Shown piece after piece: positions 10,482 through 22,289 of a stretch of 64,000 nucleotides of DNA (positions within the stretch are counted from its first letter, which is position 1; each line of letters begins with the position of its first letter). Source of the DNA: Dichomitus squalens LYAD-421 SS1. Taxonomy: Eukaryota; Basidiomycota; Agaricomycetes; Polyporales; Polyporaceae. The stretch is from positions 379,839-443,838 of the forward strand of contig NW_006766893.1 of the NCBI RefSeq assembly GCF_000275845.1, written 5' to 3'. The translations under genes were made by a program, and so were the position numbers. Under the pieces are notes generated by a model. The model saw only the letters and a list, made by a program, of their open reading frames with translations. It was not told the origin of the DNA and searched no databases.

Positions 10482-12142
10482 GCGTTATGTCACGCGGAGG
10501 GATCATATCCGTGACGGGACGCGGACGCCTGCAACTTCAGGCGGCAGGTCTGCGACAAGCTATGGCATGATCCACAAAGGCAGGCGTTCCTTCGACAGAC
10601 TGTCTGAGAGGTGCTTGATGTCTCCTGTACGACGGGTAGGAATTCGAGAGGAGTGTGACCCACAGGAGGAACTGCAAATCTGCGCAAACTAGCAACAGGA
10701 TGCGTTGCAGCGACTGGCCGGCCGGTGAACAGTTGCTGCGATAAGTGAGGAACGATGAATGGCTCGTCAATAGCAGCTCATACTCTGCAATGCAATCAAG
10801 ACGACGCGAGGAGAGCCGCGGGGAGGAAGCTTTTCAGCCGGCAGCGCCACGCTGCTAGTCACGTGCTGGGATACCGACATACGGGCTTCCTGTGTCCACA
10901 CTAACTCCTGAACTTGTGCAGTCGTCGCGGTAGATGAGTCTTGGCTTCGCCCCGTTCGTCTACAGCCATCGTGTCGCCCATCATTCTAGCCGCGAAACAT
11001 GCCCGCACAACACTGCATCAAGGCAAGTACTGATGCTTCCGCGCTCTCCAAAGATTCCTTGCCAAGGAGCTACAGCCCCCGTGACGCAATTAGAGCCTCC
11101 CCCCATCGGACAGTCCACGCCGCATTTTGCGGCACTCGTTCCACTACCGAACTTGAACGCCCCTAGTGCACAGTCAACGCCTCGTGTACCAGCAGCCCAA
11201 CTTCTTTTCCCACCGCACCCGCGATTTAGCAGTCCATTGCTCTCGAACGTTCCCCATCCGGCGAGTTCGTTCGGATCTCCCTCCCCCGTGCAGGGATTCT
11301 AGGCGCAGCTTGCTCGACACCTCGACCGATGTCGCAGGCGTTCCATTCCAGGACTCGCAGAGATGTGCTTGACCTCAGGACCCCGAAAGTCGGCAGCGGT
11401 GACTCCTTCTAATGGCTCAGACTTTCTCTCTATTCCAGCTTCCAGAGTTCTGGCTTCAGTGAATTCTACAATGCCTGAAGTTATGACATGCAATCGGTAG
11501 GGAAACCATAGACTCTCTCACGCTTGACCCCCGGTGTCATCAGTCCATCGCCCATCTCTGTCCAGGAGCACACCACGGCCCCCTCCGTGTCGGAGCGCTG
11601 GCCGAGACGGCACTGGCGCAACGTTGCAGGTGCTCGTGCGGTGCGCATCGGTCATAGGACTCCCCTGGCCTTAAGTGCATCACACACGTTCCGGACGCAC
11701 GGCGAGGGGTTAGTCGTGCAGGAGGCGGCGGCGTTGACGCGTGCCGGGGCATCCTGCGACGGCCCCTGCTCTGCACGAGGGCGGGCTCGGAAAGAGCGTG
11801 TTGGACGGCACGACGTCGCAATCAAGCTTTTGATCGTCTTTTGGTGTGTTTTTTGTCTGCTGCAGGCGAGAGCTATGTATGATCGGGCGACGGGCCCATC
11901 GCAGGGCACACGCGGTGCTGCATTCGTCCTCGGCGTGGGCGAGCGTTGGATATCTGATTATTGCGCTTGGGTGCAGCGGGCCGGAGGCCTGGCACGGGCG
12001 TGTATGTAAGTAGGTCGCATTGTCCGAATTGAAGGTTCGTTTTCACCAACCGCTCGTGCTAGACTTTGGCTCATAACCCGTTCACTCCCTCCTTTTTTTT
12101 CTTGCCCTCCTCCCCGCCCCCTCCGCCTCGCACTCCGACACG
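10482..12142. other. Intergenic, no supported gene
   Basis: About 1.7 kb. A proline-rich frame at 10934-11302 on the plus strand has no motif, splice partner or leader peptide that would support a gene. The last 150 bases are pyrimidine-rich and precede the secreted-protein gene, so they probably contain its promoter. Confidence 0.4.
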
Positions 12143-14040
12143 ATGCTCTTCCCGCGCATGTCCTGCTTCTCCGCGCTCCTCTTCACGCTCGTTTTCTTCA
12201 CGACTGCACATGCCTCCGTGATCCCCTTTGGCCACAAAAGCCTGAACGTCGCGCGTTCGCCTTCAGAGACATGGACCAACGCACAACGCCTCGCCGCGGG
12301 CCTTCCCCCGCGAGCCCCCCGCCGCCTCAAGCGCGCCCCCACACCCACCGAGCCCGGTCTTGCGAAGCGCGCCGCTCCCAGCCCGAGCCCTAGTGCCAAT
12401 GCCCTTGCAGGTGTCCGAGTGTACGTATAGATCTATGTATCCTTCCCAATCCTACCTCGCACTCATCGCCACGCGTCCCAACCTAGTGCGACAGAAAAGG
12501 CCTACACTGGCACACTCCAAGTACGCACCGTCGCCGACAACGCCACCCTCGGTTTCGTGCGGCTCTCTTCGTCCGGCGTGTGAGTCCATTGCTCTCGCTC
12601 CCCGATCGCGCGTTGTACGTTGCTGATCTAGCGCCCGCGCCGTGCCTGATCTCGAACTCCATGCGTGCTGCGATTTCTGACTATACTTGGCTCGCTCCAT
12701 TGTGCCGCTGCTGACGCATACAGCGAGCTCGCCACCGCCGAGGGCTCCCCTGTCGCCTTCACGGCCGTTGGGAGCGTCCCCTTCAGCATCGCGACGGTGA
12801 GTGTGGACGATCGCTGCGTTACCCCGCAGCGCCACTGATGATGCCCGCAACCTCACGTTTTCCCTTGCTGTGCTCGCTACAATGTTCCCTCCTCGATGCC
12901 GTCACACGCCCACGTTGCTCGCAACCGCAAATCTTTGCCTCCCGCGGACCGCATCACGTCCGCGTCGCGTCGTCGCGCCACCCTTCGCGATGCATCATCA
13001 CTCGACAATGCCATCGGCGCGCGCGCTGCGTACACGCGCACGCAGGTGACTGCGGACGACGACGAGGCCCGCTCGTTCCTCGGCGCGGTGGGCACGAGCG
13101 CCATCGCCGCCGGCACCTCAGCGTGAGTCTTCCCTCCGCGTCAAACGCTCTGCGAGCTTCTTGCGCTTCGCGACCCCGTACTGATTGTGCGTGTCCGGCG
13201 ATAGTACGATCGGCCTCGGGAACGTCATCCAATGTGAGTGTTTGCGCTCGTGGCTGCTGCTTCTGCGCTTCTTCGCTCCTGCGCTGCAGGGCGCGTCATA
13301 CCGCGTGCTGTGCAGAGCGCGGGTTCGTCCAGGCTCGCGCTCCGCCGTGTGCCCGTGCCCGTGCCCGTGTTTCATCCCATGCCATTCCTGATCGCTCTGT
13401 TCGCATTCGGACCGAGGACCCAGCCAGGCCTCGCGCTCCTGTGTATGTGCAGTACGGCGCTGGGTCGCCGCCGCCGCCGCCGCCTCCTGCGTCACTTGCG
13501 CGACTGAACACCCCTGCCCGCCTGTTCCCCGACACTCACCCTGAACTCTAAACTTTGCAGCACCGCCCCACGCGCGGCCTAGCGTGGCCGGCAGCGAGTC
13601 CGCGATCTGGACCATCGACGCGAACACCCTGGGGCTCTCCCGTGCGTACCGAGTCTCTTATCACATTCCCTGGTTGTGAGATAGGACACTGACGTGATCT
13701 GCCTGTCTCCTACTCCTACTGCCCCCATTGCATGATGTCATGACCTCGACATTGGCGTGGACGTGTGTACAGCGCTCTGGGTGAACCCTGACGGCTCGCA
13801 CGTCCGCACGGCACTCGCATACAGCCCAAGCGCGTCCGACGGCCTCTTCCTCACCGGGGACGTGGGCGCGTACAACGAGGCCCACACAGGCGCCCCGGCA
13901 TCAGAGGTGGTGAGTGACATGGACATTTGACGTCCGACCGCGCCTGAGCGCGAACCCTCTCATATCTATACGTTCAGACCCGCTGACAGTATGCGTTCGG
14001 TTTGGTTTTGCCACAGGCGCTGTACTTGGTGAGCGTATGA
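12143..14040 (+). CDS. Secreted protein of a basidiomycete-specific family, eight exons
   Basis: Exons 12143-12420, 12487-12579, 12724-12796, 13046-13122, 13205-13233, 13561-13641, 13773-13909 and 14017-14040 give 263 aa. A signal peptide covers residues 1-27 (L-F-T-L-V-F-F-T-T-A-H-A-S). A Pro/Arg-rich linker with R-L-A-A-G-L-P-P-R and A-P-S-P-S-P follows, then a beta-rich domain with Y-T-G-T-L-Q-V-R, G-F-V-R-L, E-S-A-I-W-T-I-D and L-W-V-N-P-D-G-S. I recognise the layout (secretion signal, R-L-x-x-G-L-P-P linker, jelly-roll-like C-terminal part) from proteins common in white-rot fungi, but no function is known to me. Introns 3 and 5 (249 and 327 nt) are long for this window. Exon 5 is 29 nt. 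The last exon is only 24 nt, so the exact C-terminus is the least certain part. Confidence 0.72.
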
Positions 14041-14929
14041 CGACCGAGCGGTCAGCCCCCCCCCCCCCGCGCGACGAAAACGCCTGGCGGATGGCGCGAC
14101 TGCGTCTGCGTCTTTGGCGGCGACGAAGCACGAATGTTACTAATGAGATGACGGCTACTACGTACGACCGCGACGACGGACTCGGAGCCGGACCCCCCCT
14201 CCCACCCCACTACCCTGCGCTTACCCTTACGCCCTCTATGTGCGTTCCTGGGGCGCCTCCTCGTACCTCAGGTATGCAGGAGAGGCGCGTCGTGGAACCT
14301 ACCATCACTTCCTCTCTTCCTTTCCCAACAACCGGACTACAAGGGGACGAGCGGAAATCGCTCTCCCCCACCCACACGCACTCGCACTCGCACCCGTATA
14401 GAGCTACGTACGCTATTTAAGCTTCATTTAGTATTCGTCCGGCTCGTCGTACACTCTTCCTTTACCTTGACCTGTACATACGTACATTACTTTCTCTCCT
14501 GATCCCCGCTTGGACTTGGACTTTCTTCCGCTCTTGACATTGACACTGACACTGGCTAGTCCCTCTGGCGCGGGAACTTTCCTTCCCTTCCACGTCATGT
14601 CCTGGCTCTCTTTGTTCGTCTCGTTTCGTCGGACGATGGACTTCTCTCATGTTCCCCATATCTGACATTGACTGGTCGCTTCGCCTCGCGTCTTCCCTTC
14701 CGTTTTCTCTGTGCGCGGCTACGTATGATCACAGGAACTTACTTATCCTCCCTAACTCTGCTCGTTCGCGTTATGTAGCCGTGCTGTTGTTGTTGTACCG
14801 AGACGTTATACGAATCCGAATTTGAGAGGTGCCGGACGGCGCCAACACTGCAAGCGTCTGTATAACTTACTGCCAGTAGCGGGGGTACCTTTGGCTGCAG
14901 CACACGCACAACGAAAGAACCTTGCAATA
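14041..14929. other. Intergenic, no gene
   Basis: Contains a run of twelve cytosines near 14057-14068 and pyrimidine-rich tracts. No frame has support. It is the 3' flank of the secreted-protein gene and the left flank of the inverted-repeat element. Confidence 0.4.
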
Positions 14930-15683
14930 GTACCGCTCAGAATTGGCTGGATCTCGGAGCCGCCCGTATCTCGTACCTCCGGATTTTGAGTCACGTCCCC
15001 CAAGACGCCGTGCATCCGTTACTGATGCGTCACGTCTCTTAACAGGCAGGCCTCGCGAGTGCACGCTGACCATCGCCAACCGCCGCAACGCGTGTGCTTG
15101 CATCAGGAGTATATCTCTTTCAAAAGCCGTCGGTCTCCTCGAGCCTAGCTATATATAAAAATGCCGCAAGGCGATATATCAAGTAGCCTAAGGCGGACTA
15201 CCGCTGGAGTTTCACGATATAATTCATTTATGCCTCCCATCTCGGCGACTCTAGCGCACAACGGGGACGTGGCACAAGTCGCGCGTACTCCACAAATTCA
15301 GAGAGGCTTACTCATAAACATCGTCGCGGATATCGGACTCTCAGACTGCAATTGAGAGCACCCTCAGGTGTATGACGATGGTGTTGAAAAATGACAACCC
15401 GCTTCGCAAAATGTGCGGGCTGAGACATCGCGCAAGGCTCACAGAGTTGTCCAGCTAGTGAACGCAAATCTTGGGTGCTCTCGCGAAGCTGCTGTTATGG
15501 AGCAAGCTCCTTCTATTGGACAAGGAGGTGCGCGCGACGACCGCGAGTGCGATTGCGCGCGTCCTGTCGGTCATGAGACGTGACGAAGTTGTAACGAATG
15601 CACGGCGTCTTGGGGGACGTGACTCAGAATCCGGAGGTACGAGATACGGGCGGCTCCGAGATCCAGCCAATTCTGAGCGGTAC
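14930..15683. mobile_element. Non-autonomous DNA transposon (MITE-like), 754 bp, TA flanks
   Basis: The left arm (14930 to about 15050) and the reverse complement of the right arm (about 15563-15683) begin with the same GTACCGCTCAGAATTGG and differ at only one base over roughly the first 80. They then diverge inwards. Each end is bordered by TA (14928-14929 and 15684-15685), as expected for a Tc1/mariner-type target-site duplication. The interior has no transposase frame. The near-identity of the outer arms suggests a recent copy or selection on the terminal repeats. Confidence 0.72.
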
Positions 15684-17216
15684 TAATGTGCCACGCTTGC
15701 GTCAGTCATATTGGAGCACAGCCACGTAACTGATCTCTAGGCGCCTACGCTCCGTCAGGCTGTTGAGTTGATCGGATTTCCTCCCACTGTCGCAACGTCG
15801 CTTCAGGGCGGAGACACCATGGTAAGTGCCACATGTACTACATGTAGAGCATCTTACTTAAGCAGGAACTCATGTAGCGACAAAGGGATTGGTTTGGCCT
15901 GATTTCACCATGCAGCTCAGCCGGTTGAAGCTTTTCGGTAGGTCTCTTCGCTCATACACTGTGTCAATGTCGTCGTTTGCCTTCTTAGGCTCTTGTCACG
16001 AGCAGCATGACGCTTCTGATAACGAACGGTCCGAGTGAGGGATCTTGCTTTCGCCTCGGATCTACGGTGGCTAGTCTCGACACCGACGATTCTCTACTCT
16101 TTGTCGTAGTGCTCGAAACCAAGTGTCTCCCCATCATCTTAGCACTGGCATCCGATCCGTTGACAGCGTGTAGGTTTTGGCGAACAATCGGTCAATGCGC
16201 ACGGAGGCCAATATCACCTCATCTGCACCGCGACAGTGCACAGTGATGAAGCCTGATGACGGCGCCCCGCAGGTGCACACAACGGGAGAGCTAACGTCTG
16301 CGCTGGACTGTATTATTGACTCCACGCTAACCCTAACATAAACTTTCAGAAGAGCCAATTACCGCGTGAGCGCGACCTCCCTGTGTGGGTCAGTCCTCAT
16401 CTGAGGCCCGCAAACCTCCAACATACTTCTCATCTTGCAAGTCTCCCTCAACATCGATTGCCCTGCCTTGAGTGGATCTGTGCCTTTTCCAAAACAAGGT
16501 GCTGCGATATTTTCAGTGCATTATGTCCGTTATTACATCGCTATTGGAAGGCTGACACATCCATTATCCTCTGTTTAGCATAGCGAAGGTGCCCTTCAAT
16601 CGTATTCGCCCCTCATACCAGCGTGCATCTGTGTTATGAGATGGCCAGCGTCCTCAAATGTTCCCGTCATCCTAGGTGTCAGCTTGATGTCAAAGATCAT
16701 GCGCCGACAACGATGGATGTGCACGACTACACTTCAGAATTGTCGGACCGAGAAGATGAGTACTTTCGTTTCCAACTGCCGCCCCATCATGATTCTTACA
16801 GCCTTGCATTGTGCGTCAGCGGCCGCTCGCAAAGCCATGTCGTATTTTCCGTGCATTGGTGAGAGCACCGATTGTGAGTTTTCCTATCTCGGCTGATCGC
16901 AGGGCTGTCCTTGATGTATGCAGCAATCACCGCCCCACCGCCGTTGTGTAGGGAGACTCAGCCAACGACTCCCGTTGTGCTTATTCTCAGAACTGGCTGC
17001 GTGGCGCATGAATACTAACTTGAATGCACAGCGTCCGCAGGGTGACCAACGCGACACGGTCCCGCAGGAGCGTGTTTGATCAGTACTTATACCTCTCGCT
17101 TCCGCTTCTTGGAACCCATCAGCGACCTGGAGTCCGCCGGTACATACTCTTCCCTACTCTACATCCCCTTTCCCGCGTAGACCGCACCCCCTTTCACCCT
17201 TTCGGCTGGACCCGCC
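15684..17216. other. Intergenic, no supported gene
   Basis: Short frames only, such as one at 16623-16862, without motifs. The last 150 bases before 17217 are pyrimidine-rich and are likely promoter and 5' untranslated region of the secreted-protein gene. Confidence 0.4.
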
Positions 17217-18417
17217 ATGAAGTTCTCCACCTCGCTCCTTGTCGCCTCTCTTGCTGTGGCCGCGTCTGCTAGCCCCCTGAACGTTCGTGCTGGGAAGGGC
17301 GCATTCCGTGGCGGCAAGGGCGGAGGCTTCGCCGGAGACCCCGCAGGTGCAGGTGCTGGAGGTGCCGGTGCTGGTGCAGGCGCCGCCAGTAGTGCCGCCG
17401 CAGCCTCTTCCGCGGTAGCCTCAGCAAGCGTTGCGTCGGTCGCCGCCGCGTCGAGCGCCGCAGGTACCGCGACTGCCGTCGCCTCGGCCAGCGTTGCCTC
17501 GGTCGCTTCTGCCTCGTCTGCCGCAGTCGACACTGCCACAGCTGTGGCCTCGGCGTCCGCTGTCGCGACCTCGACCGACACTGCTGCGGTACGTACATCA
17601 CACGCTAACCGATCGTAGGCCGCTCATCGCATCATACGCAGGCTACCAGCACCGCCGCCGCAGGCAACAACGCAGGCAACGGCACGGCCGCGGGAGGCGA
17701 CGACCCCCAGTCGTCGCTCACGCTCCTCCAGTCCGTCATCGCCACCGGCTTCGCGAACAACGGCCAGGAGGTCGCGGAGGCGGGCCAGGTGCCCTCGCTC
17801 ACGTCCACGAACAACTTCATCAACTTCTGCGCGACGGTACCTCAGCTCCCCATCACGAACGGCAAGCAGATCACGGCCGGGTCGTGCAACCCCGCGCCGA
17901 TGGGGATCATCGCCGCGTTCACGAACATGCCCTCCTCCAAGTTCGTCTTCCCCTCGAACGGCGCGGTCGTGCCCGCGAACACGAACTTCACCGTCCAGCT
18001 CGCCGTCCGGAACCTCGTCACGGGCAACTTCGTGAACGCGAACGAGAGCTTCTTCGCCGCGCCGCAGCAGACGGACGCCGCGTCGGGGAACATCAAAGGC
18101 CACTCGCACATCACGATCGACCCCGTCCCGAGCGCGAACAGCACGGACCCGACGGACCCGACGAAGTTCGCGTGGTTCAAGGGCCTGAACGCGGCCGCGG
18201 ACGCGAACGGGATCCTGAGCGCGACGGTCGCGGGCCTCCCTGCGGGCGCGTACCGCGTCGCGTCGATCAACACGGCGGCGAACCACCAGCCCGCGCTCGT
18301 CGCGGTCGCCCAGCACGGGGCCCTCGACGATATGGTCTAGTGAGTGCACCCACGTTTTGTGTCTCCCTTTGTCGAGCTCTCCTCTGACAGTGTGACATCA
18401 GCTTCACCGTGGCATAG
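17217..18417 (+). CDS. Ala/Ser-rich secreted protein with conserved C-terminal domain (copy A)
   Basis: Exons 17217-17588, 17642-18339 and 18402-18417 give 361 aa. A signal peptide (M-K-F-S-T-S-L-L-V-A-S-L-A-V-A-A-S-A) is followed by a Gly-rich segment and about 90 residues of Ala/Ser/Val repeats, then a domain of about 210 residues. Domain landmarks are S-L-T-L-L-Q-S-V-I, N-N-F-I-N-F-C, G-S-C-N-P-A-P-M-G, M-P-S-S-K-F-V-F-P, A-P-Q-Q-T, G-H-S-H-I-T-I-D and N-H-Q-P-A-L-V-A-V-A-Q-H-G-A-L-D-D-M-V-Y-F. A TAG overlaps the donor of intron 2; splicing to the 16-nt last exon restores the Y-F-T-V-A tail. Family members are very common in basidiomycetes, sometimes with an erroneous ribosomal-protein label. 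Function unknown, probably wall-associated or extracellular. An inverted paralogue lies at 24325-25510. Confidence 0.85.
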
Positions 18418-19228
18418 GGGCGCTGTGTCCATCGTTTGCTCGTTACGAGTCGTGCTACGTTAAGACAGCACATGTGGAGTACTCATCGGGGATGAGTGTG
18501 CGCCCTCGCGGTGCTCTGTGAGCACTGCGTAGCGCTGCCCCATAATGCGGCTCCCTCTCTTAATGACAGGTCTATGAACCCATGCGGCCTGTGTGTTGTG
18601 CCAAGGCCTGATCTCGGATTTCTGACTGTGTCCCGTGGAAACCTTGCCTACAGTCGACAGGAGTAGTCAAAATTCAAGGTATGGTCTCCGCTTTGACGTG
18701 CGATTCCAATCAGGCGACTCGGTAGCAAGGAACCGACTTCGATCCCTCTGCAAGCTCTGACCACCCTAGGTTGCCATCCTCGACTTGGTCGACGACCCTG
18801 TTGCATCGAGCACGCAGAAGGGCGATAGGGGGAGCGGTGCTCCTCCTCTAGACTCGCACCGGTGACGATTCCGACGCGATACTGGGCCAGAATCGTTCGC
18901 GTAGTCGCCGCACCTCTCAATCTCTCTGCCCCGGACCGCTTGGTCGAATCATCTACCAAATCGCCGTCTTCGTCTACCCCTAGTCATCGGAAATTGGCCC
19001 TATGGCCGATGGCCGTCTTCCTCCTCCGGATCCATTCTCATGAACAAGTATATCTCTATCTCACCGAGCTACTCAGCGATTCAGCGGTCCTGTTCGGGTT
19101 GACGGCACCACTCCTTTGGGACAAGGCCCTTTTTTTCGCTTGTACACGGCGACTCGATTCATCCGCGGCATCAGGCATCATCAGAACGTGTCGTGGGCAC
19201 ACACATCGCACTTTTAGGAACTCGCACG
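18418..19228. other. Intergenic, no supported gene
   Basis: 3' flank of copy A. Open frames such as 18862-19284 have no recognisable motif and run into the foldback element, so I treat them as chance. Confidence 0.4.
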
Positions 19229-19781
19229 GCAGGGAACCAGTTATTTTCGATCCTCGAAAAGGCGGTGAGAAGGGGACGCAATAGTTCCCCCTTCCTCGCC
19301 ATTATTGGGCAACTTTTTGCGCCGTTACAGCGATTACTACCGGAAAATTTTCCCATGACTTCTGGCGTGGCGGAAACAATGCCTGTTGCAAACACTTTCC
19401 GACCATCAATAAGTGGTCATGCTGTTTACCGTTATGGCGACTTTCTGCCTATTCTATACATCATTGGATCTCTCAGGCCATATATCACTGGGGGAAATGC
19501 CCTAGATGGCAAGTAGTCATTTTGCTCGGATGGCCAAAAGGGGTTGGCGTTGCACGACATAGGTGGCAAGTTGCCATGATGGTAAATGCTACAACCACTT
19601 TTCGACGGTCGAAAAGCTCTGAGAATGGGCATTGATTTCGCCATGTTAATACTCGTGGGAAACTGATGAGGTAGTGTACCATTTATCAGCCCGAAAACTT
19701 GTCCAATAGTGGTGAGGAAGGTACACTATTGCGTCCCCTTTCTTCTGCCTTTTCGAGGGTCGAATACATCCGGTTCCCTGC
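19229..19781. mobile_element. Foldback (near-palindromic) element, about 550 bp
   Basis: The whole stretch is an imperfect inverted repeat centred near 19505. Both ends start GCAGGGAACC, followed by similar TTCGA-C-CTCGAAAAGGC and GGGGACGCAATAGT blocks. Further in, 19398-19450 pairs with roughly 19560-19615. Arms are about 270 bp with roughly 70-80 per cent matching by eye. The terminal CAGGG is reminiscent of hAT-type ends, but I found no 8-bp target duplication. No transposase is present. A MITE or an aborted fold-back duplication fits best. Confidence 0.6.
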
Positions 19782-21358
19782 TGTGTCGGTGAGGGACGGC
19801 TCAGTATCAAGAGAGGTCAATTTTAAGATTCGTCGCCCGCTGTTCCCCCCAAAATGCACCTAAAGGCTGCCTTAATGAACTACAACACACCGGTGATCAA
19901 TCCAGTCCCTTATCCATCTGGGCGTACGTGAGTCGTCAACAAGACTACCGCAGGCGGAAGGTCGGAACTGTCAACAGGACCGGTGACGTGCAGCGCAGGC
20001 CTGCTGCTATAGACCTGTACGTCCTGCCAGAGGAACGGCGAACCGCACGCGATATGGTGGCAATGCTAGCAGACAGACAGGGACAAGACAACCGATCAGC
20101 TTTTCTGCGACGTTGTTCTGGTCCTATCGCCGACAGCTGAACCAGCTTTGACGTTGCTGCTGTCGATCTCCCGGGGTGTGTCGAGGACTTACTCAGGGGG
20201 GAGCTGGTCGACATGAACGCCATCGTTTTAGGCGACCGGGGACCCCGAGCCCTCTGGAGACATCGCTCGTTCAGGTGGTCTGCTTCCGAGATTCGTGAGA
20301 AACACTATTGTAAGGAAAGGGGCATGCAAAAGACTACCCAGCCCAGCTCACGGAATCGTGACTCGTAGTAAAATGCAGATGTAGAGCGTGGCTCAAAGGG
20401 CCGTCGTCGTAGACAATTCGTATGTGCATATATTGGTGGTGAAGGCCAGTTAATGATTCGTCGATCTTGCCATGCACTAACTGAGAAGAGCAATATTGTC
20501 TTGAAAGGTCCGGATTGATCCGTAATGGGTCTATATATGGTAATATAAACGCCCGCTTCCCCCCTTGCATTCCGTCTCTCTGCTCGCATTCCGAGCGTCA
20601 TGCTAGAGACTCGTGTACGAAGGCGCATTGAAAGATGCCCCGATACGTCAGTCATCTGGTCTGCGAGTACTTGCAATGCACTCACTCTACAGCATTTTGC
20701 ATAATTCCGTGGATATGCTGTTGACTCTTACGGGCGTTTACGATCCATCAAGGGCAGGTGCTATGATAGTAGGCCTTCGCGTTCAAGAACGAACAGTTGG
20801 AATCTATCTATTAGGCGGATGTGTGCCAAGACCATCGTGCGCGCTATGTATGTGCAGGTACAGTACGTATGTACATATGTCCAGAACGACAGCGATCTCA
20901 CCCCTCTGCAGTACGTCACCGGTGAGCGAGGCGTTAGACGCCCATCGCAGAGCGCGATTGTACGTCAGTAGCCCGTCCGGGGTAACGCCGCGGGGGTCTG
21001 GAGCAGCGTGCGCATAGCAGAGTGGCGAGGCGCAGGGCTCCGGAACGCTGCTTCCTTTCCATCTCCAGCGATGTCTTCCCTGCGCCGACTGCTTCAGACG
21101 CGAAATTCGAATGACGCCCACGATAGTGTGACGTCATCAGTTAAAACCCTGCTCATGACGCGTGTTGGCGCTGCAGTCCGAGTCAAACCACCCCGACGTC
21201 ACTAAGTACTCTTCGCCCTGGTATGCACAACCTATAAAACTCGTCACACAAGGAGAGGCAATCTCTATCACAACGCCTCCAACGCCTTCTACAACCATCT
21301 CGTCTTATCCACTCGCAACCCTTCACGAACTTCACGACCCACTACCAACACTTTCACT
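19782..21358. other. Intergenic with promoter of the small hydrophobic protein at its right end
   Basis: No gene is supported between the foldback element and 21359. The frames at 19928-20140 and 20613-21017 lack motifs. The last 130 bases hold a TATA box and a C/A-rich leader. Confidence 0.4.
21233..21238 (+). promoter_or_regulatory. TATA box of the small hydrophobic protein gene
   Basis: TATAAA lies 121 bases before ATG 21359, followed by a CT/CA-rich untranslated leader. The spacing suits a start site near 21265. Confidence 0.5.
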
Positions 21359-21695
21359 ATGGTACGCATGCTCGCCTCGTCGCCCTTATGCCCGTCGCTG
21401 ACATTACCGTCGTATAGGGTTCCATCATCTCTGCCATTGGCGGCGCCATCATGTCCATCATCTCTGCCATCGCAGGGGTCATTGAAGCCATCGTCGGTGC
21501 GATAGTATCCGTACGTCGCTTACAACATTTCTTTCCTCTCAGCACTCGCTCACCCTACTTCTTCAGATCCTTCTCGCGATCTGGGACTTCTTCGTCTGCA
21601 TCATCTGCTGCGAATGCTTCAGCGGCGGATCCCGCCGCAGCACAAGAAGTCGCGGCGGCGGATTCGGAAGGCGCAGGGGCGCGGCCACCTATTAA
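21359..21695 (+). CDS. Small hydrophobic protein of a basidiomycete family; ATG alone in exon 1
   Basis: Exons 21359-21361, 21418-21510 and 21567-21695 give 74 aa. Residues 2-45 are repeats of Ile/Ala/Gly/Ser (G-S-I-I-S-A-I-G-G-A-I-M, S-I-I-S-A-I-A-G-V-I), an amphipathic or membrane helix. A Cys-rich turn (V-C-I-I-C-C-E-C-F) and a basic Gly/Arg tail ending G-F-G-R-R-R-G-A-A-T-Y follow. I recall many mushroom genes of this G-S-x-I-S-A-I-G-x-A-I type with the initiator ATG followed at once by an intron; the intron here is 56 nt with GTACGC/TATAG borders. No function is known. It is likely membrane-associated, and the Cys cluster could be palmitoylated (inference). Confidence 0.75.
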
Positions 21696-22289
21696 GTCGG
21701 CGTCGCAGTAGAGTCGGATACCCTGCCTCCACGTGCCCCTTCTGACGGACCCACGATGTATACTTATACCATGTAACCTTCCCCCCTTACCCCCAACATT
21801 TACCTAATTCACGATGTATTGCACACACGATCACATAACCAGACGTCGGTGACTTGAGCTGCTGAACCAGATCCCGAACTGTTCCCCACGCTCTATGACC
21901 CATGAATTCAATCCACGTGCGATTTTGAATGTACTTACTCCAACATCTTGTCACAAGTCGCTGAAACATACCAGTGAGTCGAGTTTGCCGCTATTGCATT
22001 GCAAGTATGTCGCGGTCAACGTGACGTCGAATAGGTCCGAAGGAGACGAGGCTGTCGTTCCTCTTCGCATGATCCGCCTACGCATGCTATCGATTTGAAT
22101 CCGCTTCTGGATACTTCCGTCCACCCAAGCCCTTCCTTGTCTTGGATCATCCCACCCGGGAGGGCTTGCGTATCGCACCAGGAGAGCACTTCCGGGGAGA
22201 CGCAGCATACGCCAACGGGATGCGGCTTCATTCAGGCCCCTGGCGTTCCTTGTGCATCCTTCGTGTGACCCATCTCTTCCTCCCCCTCA
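21696..22289. other. Intergenic, no gene
   Basis: 3' flank of the small hydrophobic protein. Nothing is recognisable before the F-box/LRR relic. Confidence 0.4.

Noticed and set aside
10934..11302. Proline-rich 122-codon frame
   Set aside because: No start context, domain, splice partner or leader peptide; composition alone is weak evidence.
20613..21017. 134-codon plus-strand frame
   Set aside because: Irregular composition, no motif, overlaps the promoter region of the small hydrophobic gene.
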